Shown: positions 30,454-38,917 of the stretch, piece by piece
Numbering within the stretch: position 1 is the first letter of the stretch
How the letters are laid out: each line of letters begins with the position of its first letter
Assembly (NCBI RefSeq): GCF_022230955.1
Contig: NZ_JAKKFI010000091.1
Coordinates: 1-49,711 of the forward strand
Source: Micromonospora cabrerizensis
GTDB taxonomy: Bacteria > Actinomycetota > Actinomycetes > Mycobacteriales > Micromonosporaceae
DNA length: 49,711 nucleotides
Direction: 5' to 3'
Notes under the pieces: generated by a model
Database searches by the model: none
What the model was told of the DNA's origin: nothing
Seen by the model: only the letters and a program-made list of their open reading frames with translations
Made by a program: the position numbers and the translations under genes

Positions 30454-32409
30454 ATGGCGAGGGCCCGAGCGAGGATCGTGTCGTTCCTGCTCGCCCTCGG
30501 CGTACTGGCCGGGGCCTCTCTCACCTGGCCGCTGATCGGAGCGGAGGCAGCAGCAGCCGCACCGCCCGTGGCCCAGGCCCGCGCCGACCTCTGCACCACC
30601 GCCGAGTGGCAGGCCGACTTCCGGGCCTGCGTGGGGAAGCTCCAAGCGGTCAGTGAGGACGAGGTCAAGTGTCGTAACGCGCCAACCCCGGGCACTCCGG
30701 ACTCTGGCCTCGCCGGCTGGTTCGCCGCCGCGCCGCCGGCGGAGGGAACGAATGGCGTAGCTGGCCGATACAGCCTGTACGGCTACGGGGGCTACAGCTA
30801 TTCCACGTACGACATCGAAGGCGGCTGCGCATCGAGCGTGCTGCATCCGGACTACAAGTTCACCACCACGATCGCCAACGGCGAATTCATGGCCGCCACG
30901 GCCATCATCGGTGCGTCGAACGCGCTCAGAGAACGCGCCTGGGACCCGGGCTCCATGTGGGGCTGGGCTGACCCGCTGGTCGAGCAGGCAACCAAGGCCG
31001 TCTACCAGAAGGTCTTCAGCGTCTTCGGCATCGTCACTCTCTGCGTGGTGGGACTCTATCTGCTCTGGCGATCCCGCCAATCGGACATGAGCAACGCGAT
31101 GACCACCGCCGGCTGGGCGCTGCTGGTGATGGTCGCGGTCACGGCGCTGGCCGCCTGGCCGGTCAAGTCGGCGAACATCGCCGACGGTGCGCTGGTCACC
31201 AGTCTCGGCGTGGTCCACGACGCCGTTGGCCCGCAGGCGAAGGAGCCGGACCCAGGGCGGTGTATCGATCCCGACCCGAACCGCTGCAAGGATCTCCGCA
31301 CCCCTGCCGTACGAGCAAGCGACACCGCTACCGAGACCATGCTCTACCGGAACTGGCTCCGCGGGGTGCTGGGTTCAGCGGATAGCGAGACCGCACTCAA
31401 GTACGGGCCTGCCTTGTACGACGCACGGTCTCTGACGTGGGGCGAGGCTCAATCCATGCGCGCCAACCCGGCTACCCGGGAGGCGACGATCAAGGCGAAG
31501 CAGCAGCAGTGGGCTCGCGTGGCCCAGCAGATCCAGACCGAGGACCCGGAGGCCTACGAATACCTCCAGGGTGTGCGGGACATGGACCGGGTGGGCGCGG
31601 GATTCATCGCGGTGCTGGCCGCGTTCCTGTTTGCGATGTTCGACCTGACGGCGTCGTTGCTGGTGCTGCTGGGCTTCCTCATCTTCCGGTGGGCGGTGAT
31701 CGCGGCACCCATCCTCGGTACGGTCGGCCTGCTCCGGCCGGCCAGCGCCGGGCTACGTCGGCTGGCCAACGCGGTCGTCGCCGCCGTCTTCAACATCGCC
31801 ATCTTCGGCACCGGGGCGGCCATCTATCTGTTCGCTGTCGACCTGATCATGAGTACCCCCACCCTGCCGGGCTGGCTCCAGGTGGTGCTGGTCTGGCTCT
31901 GCGGCGTGGTCGGCTGGCTGCTGCTGCGGCCGTACCGACGAATCACCCAACTCGGTGGCAAGGACAGCAGCGAAGCGGTCAGCTCGGCCGGGTCCTGGCA
32001 CCGCCGGTTCTTCCGAGACATGCGGACCGCCGCGCGACTGGACGTGGCAGAGCCGGGTGGCACGGCCGAGCCGGTGGGTGGGCGTCGACGGTCTCCGAAC
32101 GCGGAGCAGACCCGGCTGCGCCCGGAGGCCCGCCGGGAGGACCCGGTCTCTACGCCGACGGTTGTTGCCGAGGGCCAGCGAGCTGGCGCCGGACGACCCG
32201 ACGGTCGGGAACGGCCCGACGAGGCCCCGGCGGAGGAGACCAGAGGCCGGGGCCGCCCGGTCGCCCCCCAACCTCGCCGCCGACAGCCGGCGACGTGGAC
32301 CGAGCCGGACGTGCCGGCCGAAAACCCGTCGTTCGTGGTCTACCGTCCGGGCTCCTCTGAGCGCACGCCGGACCGGACCGGACCGCGGGTGCGTTCAGAG
32401 GCACGGTGA
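30454..32409 (+). CDS. VirB6/TrbL-like polytopic membrane protein
   Basis: A 651-aa protein starting with a signal-like helix and Ala-rich linker (about residues 8-45). An extracellular Cys-containing part follows (about 45-165), with a Tyr/Gly-rich stretch YSLYGYGGYSYSTYD. Membrane helices follow at about 190-205, 212-232, 388-412, 414-436, 445-470 and 475-490, then a basic, disordered cytoplasmic tail of about 150 residues. This layout fits the VirB6/TrbL channel component that follows VirB4 in T4SS operons. GGAGG lies 6 nt before ATG 30454, 1 bp after the VirB4 stop. The tail may bind the ATPase; that is a guess. Confidence 0.72.
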   Translation: MARARARIVSFLLALGVLAGASLTWPLIGAEAAAAAPPVAQARADLCTTAEWQADFRACVGKLQAVSEDEVKCRNAPTPGTPDSGLAGWFAAAPPAEGTNGVAGRYSLYGYGGYSYSTYDIEGGCASSVLHPDYKFTTTIANGEFMAATAIIGASNALRERAWDPGSMWGWADPLVEQATKAVYQKVFSVFGIVTLCVVGLYLLWRSRQSDMSNAMTTAGWALLVMVAVTALAAWPVKSANIADGALVTSLGVVHDAVGPQAKEPDPGRCIDPDPNRCKDLRTPAVRASDTATETMLYRNWLRGVLGSADSETALKYGPALYDARSLTWGEAQSMRANPATREATIKAKQQQWARVAQQIQTEDPEAYEYLQGVRDMDRVGAGFIAVLAAFLFAMFDLTASLLVLLGFLIFRWAVIAAPILGTVGLLRPASAGLRRLANAVVAAVFNIAIFGTGAAIYLFAVDLIMSTPTLPGWLQVVLVWLCGVVGWLLLRPYRRITQLGGKDSSEAVSSAGSWHRRFFRDMRTAARLDVAEPGGTAEPVGGRRRSPNAEQTRLRPEARREDPVSTPTVVAEGQRAGAGRPDGRERPDEAPAEETRGRGRPVAPQPRRRQPATWTEPDVPAENPSFVVYRPGSSERTPDRTGPRVRSEAR

Positions 32410-32963
32410 CGGCGATGCGACGGGCCCTGGAGTTTCTCTTCACCCGAGCGCTGCGGTCCCGGCTGGGCGTGGCGCTGGTCATCGCGGTGATCGTCCTCGG
32501 TGTGCTCGGGGCGGCCCGGCTGATCTCCGACCCGGCCGGTCCGGCGGACGGGTTGAGTAACCGGCCGAACCAGCCGATCACCACCGTGGACCCGACGGCT
32601 GGCGACGACGGCGTACTCACCAGCGCGGCGCCACCGTCACCGGTGACGTCGCCCGGCGCCCGCACGCCGGAGCAGACCTCCGACCGTTTCGCCGCAGCCT
32701 GGCTCGGCCGACCTGGAATCACCGCTGAGCAGTGGCAGAACGACCTGAGGCCGTTGTCCACGCCGGCGCTGACCGAGAAACTCGCCGGTGTTGATCCGGG
32801 GGGCGTGCCGGCCGAGGAGGTCACCGGCCCACCGTCGGTGCGGGCGCGCACCGACACGTTCGTCGAGGTACTGCTGCCGCTCGACAACGGTCAGCTGCGA
32901 CTGGAGCTGGTGGCTGCGGATGGCGGCTGGTTGGTCGACGTGCTGGACTGGGAACGGCCATGA
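32406..32963 (+). CDS. Bitopic membrane protein, possible VirB8/TcpC-like
   Basis: A 185-aa protein with one N-terminal membrane helix (about residues 20-40) and a Pro/Thr-rich linker. A C-terminal extracytoplasmic domain starts at about residue 90 (TSDRFAAAWLGRPGITAEQW) and ends WLVDVLDWERP. One helix plus a small alpha/beta periplasmic-type domain is the layout of VirB8/TcpC proteins, but similarity is too weak to assert. The GTG start overlaps the preceding stop (GTGA); its stop overlaps the next ATG. Confidence 0.6.
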   Translation: MTAMRRALEFLFTRALRSRLGVALVIAVIVLGVLGAARLISDPAGPADGLSNRPNQPITTVDPTAGDDGVLTSAAPPSPVTSPGARTPEQTSDRFAAAWLGRPGITAEQWQNDLRPLSTPALTEKLAGVDPGGVPAEEVTGPPSVRARTDTFVEVLLPLDNGQLRLELVAADGGWLVDVLDWERP

Positions 32964-34123
32964 CCGGCGCCATCCGACGGCCGGTGCGGGTTGCTGTGAT
33001 CGCAACGATGCTCACCGGGGTGCTGCTCCTGTTGTGTTGCACCGGCGGTACGGCAGCGTTCTTCCTCACCGGCCTCGGCGGCGGTGACGGTGAGGACGGA
33101 GACTCTTTGGCAGGCTTTGGCTGCGGCCCGATCCGCCCGGTCGACATCGTGGGCGAGCTGCCAAAGTTCACCGAGTACGGCGACGCGCAGGTCCGCAACG
33201 CCGCGATCATCATCAAGGTCGGCCAGGACCTGGGGGTGCCCTCCCGGGGCTGGGTGATCGCCCTGGCGACCGCGATGCAGGAGTCCGCGCTGCGCAACCT
33301 GGCAAACAGTGACGTGCCCGAGTCTCTGGCCCTGCCACACGAGGGCGTCGGAGCGGACCACGACTCGCTCGGTCTGTTCCAACAGCGGCCGGGGTGGGGC
33401 TCGGTCGCCGAGCGGATGACCCCCTCGTACACCGCTCGCAAGTTCTACGAGAAGCTCGTCAAGGTCCGGAGCTGGCAGCGCCGACCGCTCACGGTGGTGG
33501 CGCAGCAGGTTCAGATCAGCGCCTATCCGGACGCGTATGCCAAACACGAGGAGTTGGCCAGCAAGATCGTGGATGCGCTGGCCGGAGGTGCGGCCCGTAC
33601 CGTCGAGATCAACGGCAAGGCGGTGTGCGATGCGGCCGAGCGCGGCGAGATAGCTGCCTCCGGCTGGACCGCGCCGATCCCCGGCGACGTGGGTTCCGGC
33701 TTTCGCACCGCGAGCCGACCGAGCCACAACGGGGTGGACATCGGCGCGGCAAAGGGCACCGAGATCCGCGCCGCCGCCGCCGGTCGTGTGTTGGTCGCCC
33801 GTTGCGACCCCGACAACAGAGGCCGGCGGGACTGCGACGTGGACGGGTACCCCGACAAGGGCGGCTGCGGCTGGTACGTCGACCTGCTGCACGCTGGTGG
33901 CTACATCACCCGGTACTGCCACATGGTGGTTCAGCCCCGCGTCAAACTGCATCAGATCGTCCCGGCTGGCGAGGTCATCGGACAGGTCGGCAGCAGTGGC
34001 AACTCGTCCGGGCCGCACCTGCACTTCGAGGTGCACCTGCGCAACGACCGGTCCAGTCGGGGCGCGGTCGATCCGGTTCCGTTCATGCGCGCGCGGGGTG
34101 CCCCGCTGCGCGCCGCCGAGTGA
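32960..34123 (+). CDS. Bifunctional lytic transglycosylase-like / M23 endopeptidase
   Basis: A 387-aa cell-wall hydrolase with one N-terminal membrane helix (about residues 10-38). Residues about 60-215 resemble an SLT domain, with the candidate catalytic Glu108 in ATAMQESALRN and the substrate-groove segment SLGLFQQRPGWG. Residues about 235-380 form an M23/LytM metallopeptidase with zinc ligands His256 and Asp260 (HNGVD) and His355 in HLHFEVHL, all present. The two domains would cut both glycan strands and peptide bridges, as VirB1/TcpG-type enzymes do to let a transfer channel through the wall. Start and stop lie in the operon; ATG 32960 overlaps the preceding stop. Confidence 0.88.
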   Translation: MTGAIRRPVRVAVIATMLTGVLLLLCCTGGTAAFFLTGLGGGDGEDGDSLAGFGCGPIRPVDIVGELPKFTEYGDAQVRNAAIIIKVGQDLGVPSRGWVIALATAMQESALRNLANSDVPESLALPHEGVGADHDSLGLFQQRPGWGSVAERMTPSYTARKFYEKLVKVRSWQRRPLTVVAQQVQISAYPDAYAKHEELASKIVDALAGGAARTVEINGKAVCDAAERGEIAASGWTAPIPGDVGSGFRTASRPSHNGVDIGAAKGTEIRAAAAGRVLVARCDPDNRGRRDCDVDGYPDKGGCGWYVDLLHAGGYITRYCHMVVQPRVKLHQIVPAGEVIGQVGSSGNSSGPHLHFEVHLRNDRSSRGAVDPVPFMRARGAPLRAAE

Positions 34124-34136
34124 GACCGCCACGGGG

Positions 34137-34736
34137 ATGACCGGACCGCTGCCGGACCCGTTCGCCGACCAGCCCGACTGGGCACCCCGGCCGCCCCGTC
34201 CGCTGACCATCGTCCCTGCCACCGAGCGGGTGGAGCTCCGCGGCCGGCGGGTTCTGGTCGGGCTGCCAGGGCTGGGCTGGCGCGGCGATCTACGCGCGGA
34301 CGACCGGGTGGTGCAGAGCGCCCGGACCTACGTACCGGTGATCCCCGAGCACGAGTGGTACCGCGCCGAGGCCGACCAGGTCGAGGTGTTCGCGCCGTTG
34401 GTGCCGGTGGAGCGGGTCTGGGTGGAGACGGTCGGCGGCCGGGTTGATTCGGAAGGTGGCCGGGACACCGGGATCCGGCTGGTCTCGCTGGACGGTCCGG
34501 CACACCGGACCCCCACACCGGTCTTCGAGGCGGACGCCGTCACCGGGCGCCGGGTGGTGCACGTCGAGGGCGGTCTGGAGCACCGCGACCTGCGAGCGGT
34601 CACCGAAACCTACTCCGGCGCCGAAGGGGACATCTGCGTCCGGATCACGCCCGAGGTGGAGTGGTACCGCTGGGCCTGGCGCGGCCAGTCACCCACCACG
34701 CTGGAGGTCCCGGTTCATCTGTTGTGGATCGAGTGA
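34137..34736 (+). CDS. Hypothetical soluble protein at the end of the T4SS-like operon
   Basis: A 199-aa protein without signal or membrane helix. It is rich in predicted beta strands, with several Trp/Tyr residues (PEHEWYRAEADQVEVFAPL, PEVEWYRWAWRG). The paired HEWYRAE and VEWYRWA segments suggest an internal repeat. No known family is recognised. It starts 13 bp after the wall-hydrolase stop and is probably co-transcribed. Its end is 3 bp from the stop of the convergent gene at 34740. Confidence 0.6.
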   Translation: MTGPLPDPFADQPDWAPRPPRPLTIVPATERVELRGRRVLVGLPGLGWRGDLRADDRVVQSARTYVPVIPEHEWYRAEADQVEVFAPLVPVERVWVETVGGRVDSEGGRDTGIRLVSLDGPAHRTPTPVFEADAVTGRRVVHVEGGLEHRDLRAVTETYSGAEGDICVRITPEVEWYRWAWRGQSPTTLEVPVHLLWIE

Positions 34737-34739
34737 CAG

Positions 34740-35303
34740 TCAGCTAATTCTTGTGCCAGCGCAGACGCGCCACCCATCCCTGTCTCTCACGTCGAATCGC
34801 CACGTATCCGCCAAGCTCTGATGAACGCCGTCTACTGAGGCGCTCCGCCGGATGACAGCGATCACGGATGCGTCCGCAGCAGCGGTGTTTGAAACAGCTA
34901 CGTTCTCAATGTTAATTGAGAATGAGACGCCTAAGTCTCGCTCTCGTCCGGCTATCTGAGCGGCGAGTTCGTCTACCGCCGGGACCGTACCGTCGCAAGT
35001 AAACAGTTTCGCTCGGTTTGGGTCGCGAGAGACGAGCGCGGCCTGAAGATAGTTGACCACCGCTACGTCCGGAGTGCTGCGATCCGGGGCTGCCGCACGG
35101 TTGTACAGCACGTATCCGGCAGCAACTCCGCCCAAACAGAGCAGGGCGAGCACCCCGGCCACGACCGTGAGCACCGTCCGCATTCGGCGGCGTGGCGGCT
35201 GCGGCGCCGGCGTCGCTGGGGCCGGCGGCAGCTGCTCGGACGGTGTCCGCTGGGCCGGTACGCGGGAGACCTGGGAACCGGCGGGGGGCTGCACTGATTC
35301 CAC
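34740..35303 (-). CDS. Single-helix membrane protein with NTF2-like ectodomain, low-GC
   Basis: A 187-aa protein with a Pro-rich cytoplasmic start and basic stop-transfer RRRMR. One membrane helix (about residues 41-66) leads to an exported domain beginning VAVVNYLQAALVSRD and ending DTWRFDVRDRDGWRVCAGT, like Mce-associated or NTF2-like stress domains. GTG 35303 or GTG 35294 (AGGGGG 8 nt upstream) could be the start. The 3' half is visibly poorer in G and C than its neighbours and contains an AT-rich palindrome (34903-34922), so a different history is possible. It interrupts the plus-strand series. Confidence 0.65.
   Translation of the reverse strand: MESVQPPAGSQVSRVPAQRTPSEQLPPAPATPAPQPPRRRMRTVLTVVAGVLALLCLGGVAAGYVLYNRAAAPDRSTPDVAVVNYLQAALVSRDPNRAKLFTCDGTVPAVDELAAQIAGRERDLGVSFSINIENVAVSNTAAADASVIAVIRRSASVDGVHQSLADTWRFDVRDRDGWRVCAGTRIS
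34903..34922. other. AT-rich perfect palindrome
   Basis: TTCTCAAT-GTTA-ATTGAGAA, 8-bp arms, inside the minus-strand gene at 34740-35303. It stands out in this high-GC window. It is coding, so it may be chance within an atypical gene, or a binding site for an AT-preferring protein such as Lsr2. Confidence 0.5.
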
Positions 35304-35498
35304 CCCCTGAAGTTAACGGCTGGAGGCTCCGGAGCCAATGCCTCAGATCCAGCGGATCGTGACGGACCCCTCCCCACTGGTGAGATCCACGACATCCCCG
35401 GCGCATCGCCGAGGCACCTCCCGGAGGAGCGGACCCGGCTGGGATACCGTCTCTGCTCGGGGAGGGGTTGCCAACCTCGGGCAGAGGGGGTGGACGCG

Positions 35499-38051
35499 GT
35501 GGCCGGTCCGAAGGCACGGACGAACCGCGCCGCAGCTCTGCACCGCCGGGCGGCGGCCGTTGCGACCGCTGCCGCCGGGATCCTGGACGAGACCCGACCC
35601 GCTCCGGCCGATCAGCGCCGCCAGTACGAGGTAGCCGACCGCCTGCGGGAGGTTGCGGCACGACTGGCGCCGGGTTGGTCGGGCGCGGCACTGGATTCGC
35701 TCACCGTGGACACTCCGGCTGGTGACTGTCCGCCGCCGTTCGTCCGGGTCGGCACGGCGGCGCCGTTGGACGATGCTCGCTTCCCCGCGTTGGTGCCACT
35801 GGTGGGCACCGGTCATCTGAGCGTGGATGCTGACGCCCGGGAGCCGCGGGTGGCGGGGTTGCTCCGGGCCGTACTCCTGCGGTTGTTGGCGGCGACACCG
35901 GCGGGTGCCCTGTTGATTCGCGCGGTGGATGCGACGGGTGTCGTGCTGACGCCGTTCGGGGCGCTCGCGGACGCTGGCCTGCTGCCGCCGCCGGCGGTGG
36001 ACGTGGCGAGCCTGCGCGCGGTGTTGACCGAGGCGGAGCAGTGGGTCACGCCGGGTGCGAGCGGGCGACGCCGCCACGATCGGACGCTGTTGCTGGTGGT
36101 CGCGGCGCTGCCGGAATCGACCGGTCCGAGTGATCTGGCGCGGATCGAGGCGCTGGCCGAGCAGGGGCCGGCGGCGGGGCTGCACCTGGTGGTGGCGGGT
36201 TGGCCGCCGGCCGGCCCGTATTCGGCCCGGGCGCCGCTGCCGCACACCACCTCGTTGGCGCTGCGCAACGCGTACGCGCTGCTCGGTGACCCCCCGGGGG
36301 CGTCCTTCGCCGGGCCGGGCGCCGATCCGCCGGGTGGGTTGAACTCACCGGTCTTCGTCGAGTCGGATCCGCCGGCTGAGCTGGTCGACGCGGTCTGTCG
36401 GCGGCTCGCCGAGCAGGTGGAGGCGGGTTCCCGGTTGGCGTTGGCGACCCTGCTGCCGCCCACGGGTGACCGACTGTGGGAGTCGAGTTCCGCGGACGGG
36501 TTGACGACCACGGTCGGTGACGCCGGGGGTCGGTCGGTGCCGCTGGGCTTCACCGAGCTGACTCCGCACTGGCTGGTGAGCGGCCGGTCCGCCGGGGGCC
36601 GCGCGGCGTTCCTGACCACGGCACTGCTCGGTCTGGCCGCCCGGTACGGGCCGGACGACCTGGCGCTCTACCTGGTGGATCTCGGCGACGGTGAGTCCTT
36701 CGTGGAGTTCCTGCAGACCGAGCGCGACCGGTCGTGGATTCCGCAGGTGCGCGCTGCGGCGATGGCCGCCGACCGGGAGTACGTCCGGGATCTGCTCGAC
36801 GAGCTGACGGCCGAGGTGCAGCGGCGGACGGACGCCGGGGCACGGGCTGGCGGGCAGCGCTTCGCGGAGCTGCGTCAGCATCGGCCGCTGCCGAGAATCG
36901 TCTGTGTGTTGGACAATGTGCCTCTGCTCTTCGCCGAACGGGACCGGTTGGCGGCCGAGGTGGCGGCCCAGTTGGACGGGCTGGCGCGTGCCGGTCGGGC
37001 GTACGGCGTGCATCTGGTGCTGGCCGGTGCGGGTGAGCTGGGGTTGAGTGCCCGGGCGGACGCCGGTCACCGGGATTCGGTGCTCGGGCAGTTCCCGGTG
37101 CGGGTGGCGTTGCCGGGCGGCAGCCCGGTGTTGGAGCCGACGAATGATTCGGCGGCCGGTCTGCCGGTGGGCAGCGCGGTGGTCAACACCGCGGGTGGGC
37201 TCGGTGGTCCCCGGGGCGCGATCCGAGGTCACGAACGGTTGATCCGTCACCCCGACCCGCAGGACCACCCGGACGTGGTGGAGGCGCTACGGCATGAGCT
37301 GTGGGCGGCCCGGCCGTCCGGTTCGGTGCCGCCGGTGGTCTTCGCCGGTTACGCCCGACCTCTGCTGAGCAACGATCCGCGACACCGGGCGGCCCTGGCG
37401 GGGCAGGCCCACGGTCCGGCGGCTCTGCTGGGCCGTGCGGTGGACCCGGCCCGTTCGACGGTCTCCGTGCCGTTGGGGCCGGCGGCCGGGCGCAACCTGG
37501 CGGTGCTGGGGTCGGGTGCCGCGGCGGGCGGGCTGCTGGCCACGGCGGCCCGGAGCACCGCGGACCATCACCCGCCGGGCACCGCCCGTTTCCTGGTGGC
37601 GACACCGGACCCGGGGTCCCGGGCGCTGGCGGAGGCGTTGACGGCCGAGTTGGCGACCCGGCATTCGGCCGAGTTGGTGGATCTGCCGACGCTGCTCGCG
37701 GACCCGGCCGACGACCTGCCGACGTACCTGGTGGTCTTCGGTCTGGACCGGCCCGGCCCTCGGGAGCTGCCGGTGGATCGGCTGCGTGCGCTTCTGCGCG
37801 ACGGGCCGCCGGCCGGGAGACACCTGCTGGGCTGGTGGAGGGCGGTGCCGCCGTTCGCCGCGCTGTTCGAGCCGGCGGGCGAGGTCGACAAGCTGGCCGC
37901 CGTTGTCGTGTTGGACGTGCCGGTCGCGCAGCTCACCGCGGTCTTCGGACGGCCGGTGGAGTGGCGGGCCCGCCCCGACCGGGCGGTGCTCTGGGACGGT
38001 CCGGACGAGCGGGGCCGGGTCCTGGTGCCGTTCGCCGACGAGGCTGGCTGA
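35499..38051 (+). CDS. FtsK/SpoIIIE-like protein with degenerate P-loops
   Basis: An 850-aa protein whose middle (about residues 340-610) follows the FtsK/EccC ATPase pattern. Strand-loop WLVSGRSAGGRAAFLTTAL stands where Walker A G.TGSGKS is expected, LALYLVDLGDGESFVEF is like LVDFKGG, and RIVCVLDN lies in the Walker B place. The P-loop Lys is replaced by Arg and the Ser/Thr by Ala. A second module has LAVLGSGAAAGGLLATA, also lacking GKS/T. ATP hydrolysis is therefore doubtful; a scaffold or receptor role is inferred. The N-terminal 300 residues are unassigned. GTG 35499 has AGAGGGGG 8 nt upstream; GTG 35490 is an alternative. Confidence 0.75.
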   Translation: MAGPKARTNRAAALHRRAAAVATAAAGILDETRPAPADQRRQYEVADRLREVAARLAPGWSGAALDSLTVDTPAGDCPPPFVRVGTAAPLDDARFPALVPLVGTGHLSVDADAREPRVAGLLRAVLLRLLAATPAGALLIRAVDATGVVLTPFGALADAGLLPPPAVDVASLRAVLTEAEQWVTPGASGRRRHDRTLLLVVAALPESTGPSDLARIEALAEQGPAAGLHLVVAGWPPAGPYSARAPLPHTTSLALRNAYALLGDPPGASFAGPGADPPGGLNSPVFVESDPPAELVDAVCRRLAEQVEAGSRLALATLLPPTGDRLWESSSADGLTTTVGDAGGRSVPLGFTELTPHWLVSGRSAGGRAAFLTTALLGLAARYGPDDLALYLVDLGDGESFVEFLQTERDRSWIPQVRAAAMAADREYVRDLLDELTAEVQRRTDAGARAGGQRFAELRQHRPLPRIVCVLDNVPLLFAERDRLAAEVAAQLDGLARAGRAYGVHLVLAGAGELGLSARADAGHRDSVLGQFPVRVALPGGSPVLEPTNDSAAGLPVGSAVVNTAGGLGGPRGAIRGHERLIRHPDPQDHPDVVEALRHELWAARPSGSVPPVVFAGYARPLLSNDPRHRAALAGQAHGPAALLGRAVDPARSTVSVPLGPAAGRNLAVLGSGAAAGGLLATAARSTADHHPPGTARFLVATPDPGSRALAEALTAELATRHSAELVDLPTLLADPADDLPTYLVVFGLDRPGPRELPVDRLRALLRDGPPAGRHLLGWWRAVPPFAALFEPAGEVDKLAAVVVLDVPVAQLTAVFGRPVEWRARPDRAVLWDGPDERGRVLVPFADEAG

Positions 38052-38054
38052 CCG

Positions 38055-38798
38055 GTGACGCGAGCGGGGGGTGTCGGGATGGGTCCGAACGCGACGGTGA
38101 CGGGGCCGGGGCGGCAGCGGGCCGCTGCGGCGGGCGGAGACGCCACGCCGACGACGGTCGAGCCCGGCGCGGCCTGGGGTGAGTATCTGGCCGCGGCGCG
38201 CCAGCTGGATGGGGTACGCCGCGGCGCGGCCGCCGCAGCTGGTGAGCAGGCCCGGTCGGCGGAGGCCGCCCGGGAGGAGCTGACGGTGGTCCGTAACGGG
38301 CTCGCGAGTCAGCAGGAACTTCTGCGGGAGCTGGGCGTACCGGCGATCTCCCTGGTGCCGTCGCCACCCGAGCTGACGGAGGCGGCCCGGTCGATGGCGG
38401 GCGGCCCGGCTGCGGTGTTGGCGGCGCTGCGGGCCGCGCGGGGTCGGGCCGAGGCGGCCGACGCGGCTCTGGCCGCGCGCGGCCGGTTCCGGCCGGGGTC
38501 CTGGCCGGCGCGGGCCCGCAACCTCCTGGTGTACGGGCCGTTCGCCCTGGTGGTGCCGCTGATCCAGGTCGCGGTGTACGCGGCCACGGGCATCGGGCCG
38601 GCCAGTGTGGCGGCGTTGATCTGTGGGCTGCCGATGCCGGCGGTCGCGTTCGTCGCCGGCTGGGTGGGCATCGGGCGGTTGTTCCGCGTCGGTCCCGCCG
38701 AGCGGTTGGACCGTACGGTGCGCTTCGGTGCGCTGGTGTGCCTGGTGCCGGCGGTGCTGGCCACAGCCGGTCTGTTGCTGGCCCTGCTGGCCGGCTGA
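38055..38798 (+). CDS. Coiled-coil membrane protein, partner of the FtsK-like protein
   Basis: A 247-aa protein. Its Ala/Glu/Arg-rich helical N-terminal half (about residues 40-150) is likely coiled coil. Three hydrophobic helices follow (about 160-180, 184-206 and 224-246), separated by the basic loop RLFRVGPAERLDRTVR. No known family is recognised. It starts 3 bp after the FtsK-like gene, so the two are almost certainly co-translated and probably interact. GTG 38055 is used; ATG 38079, with a G-rich ribosome site 7 nt upstream, is a good alternative. Confidence 0.65.
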   Translation: MTRAGGVGMGPNATVTGPGRQRAAAAGGDATPTTVEPGAAWGEYLAAARQLDGVRRGAAAAAGEQARSAEAAREELTVVRNGLASQQELLRELGVPAISLVPSPPELTEAARSMAGGPAAVLAALRAARGRAEAADAALAARGRFRPGSWPARARNLLVYGPFALVVPLIQVAVYAATGIGPASVAALICGLPMPAVAFVAGWVGIGRLFRVGPAERLDRTVRFGALVCLVPAVLATAGLLLALLAG

Positions 38799-38866
38799 CC
38801 CGCCGGGGTCTGCGGCCGCAGGTCTGCGGCCGCCAGGGTCACGGGGAAGACGGGCAGCAACGGAAC

Positions 38867-38900
38867 CGGCCGGCCGTCCCGGGAGGGGGTCGGCCGGCCG
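38867..38900. terminator. Convergent terminator between the FtsK-like pair and folE
   Basis: CGGCCGGCCG occurs at 38867-38876 and 38891-38900. Each copy is self-complementary and the two can pair across a 14-nt loop. It lies between convergent genes. Just before it, GTCTGCGGCCGC is directly repeated (about 38809-38832). Confidence 0.55.
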
Positions 38901-38917
38901 TGGTGTGTTCAGGGGTG

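Noticed and set aside
26257..38798. Integrative conjugative element
   Set aside because: No integrase, relaxase, replication gene, tRNA att site or flanking direct repeats; apart from one gene the composition matches the chromosome.
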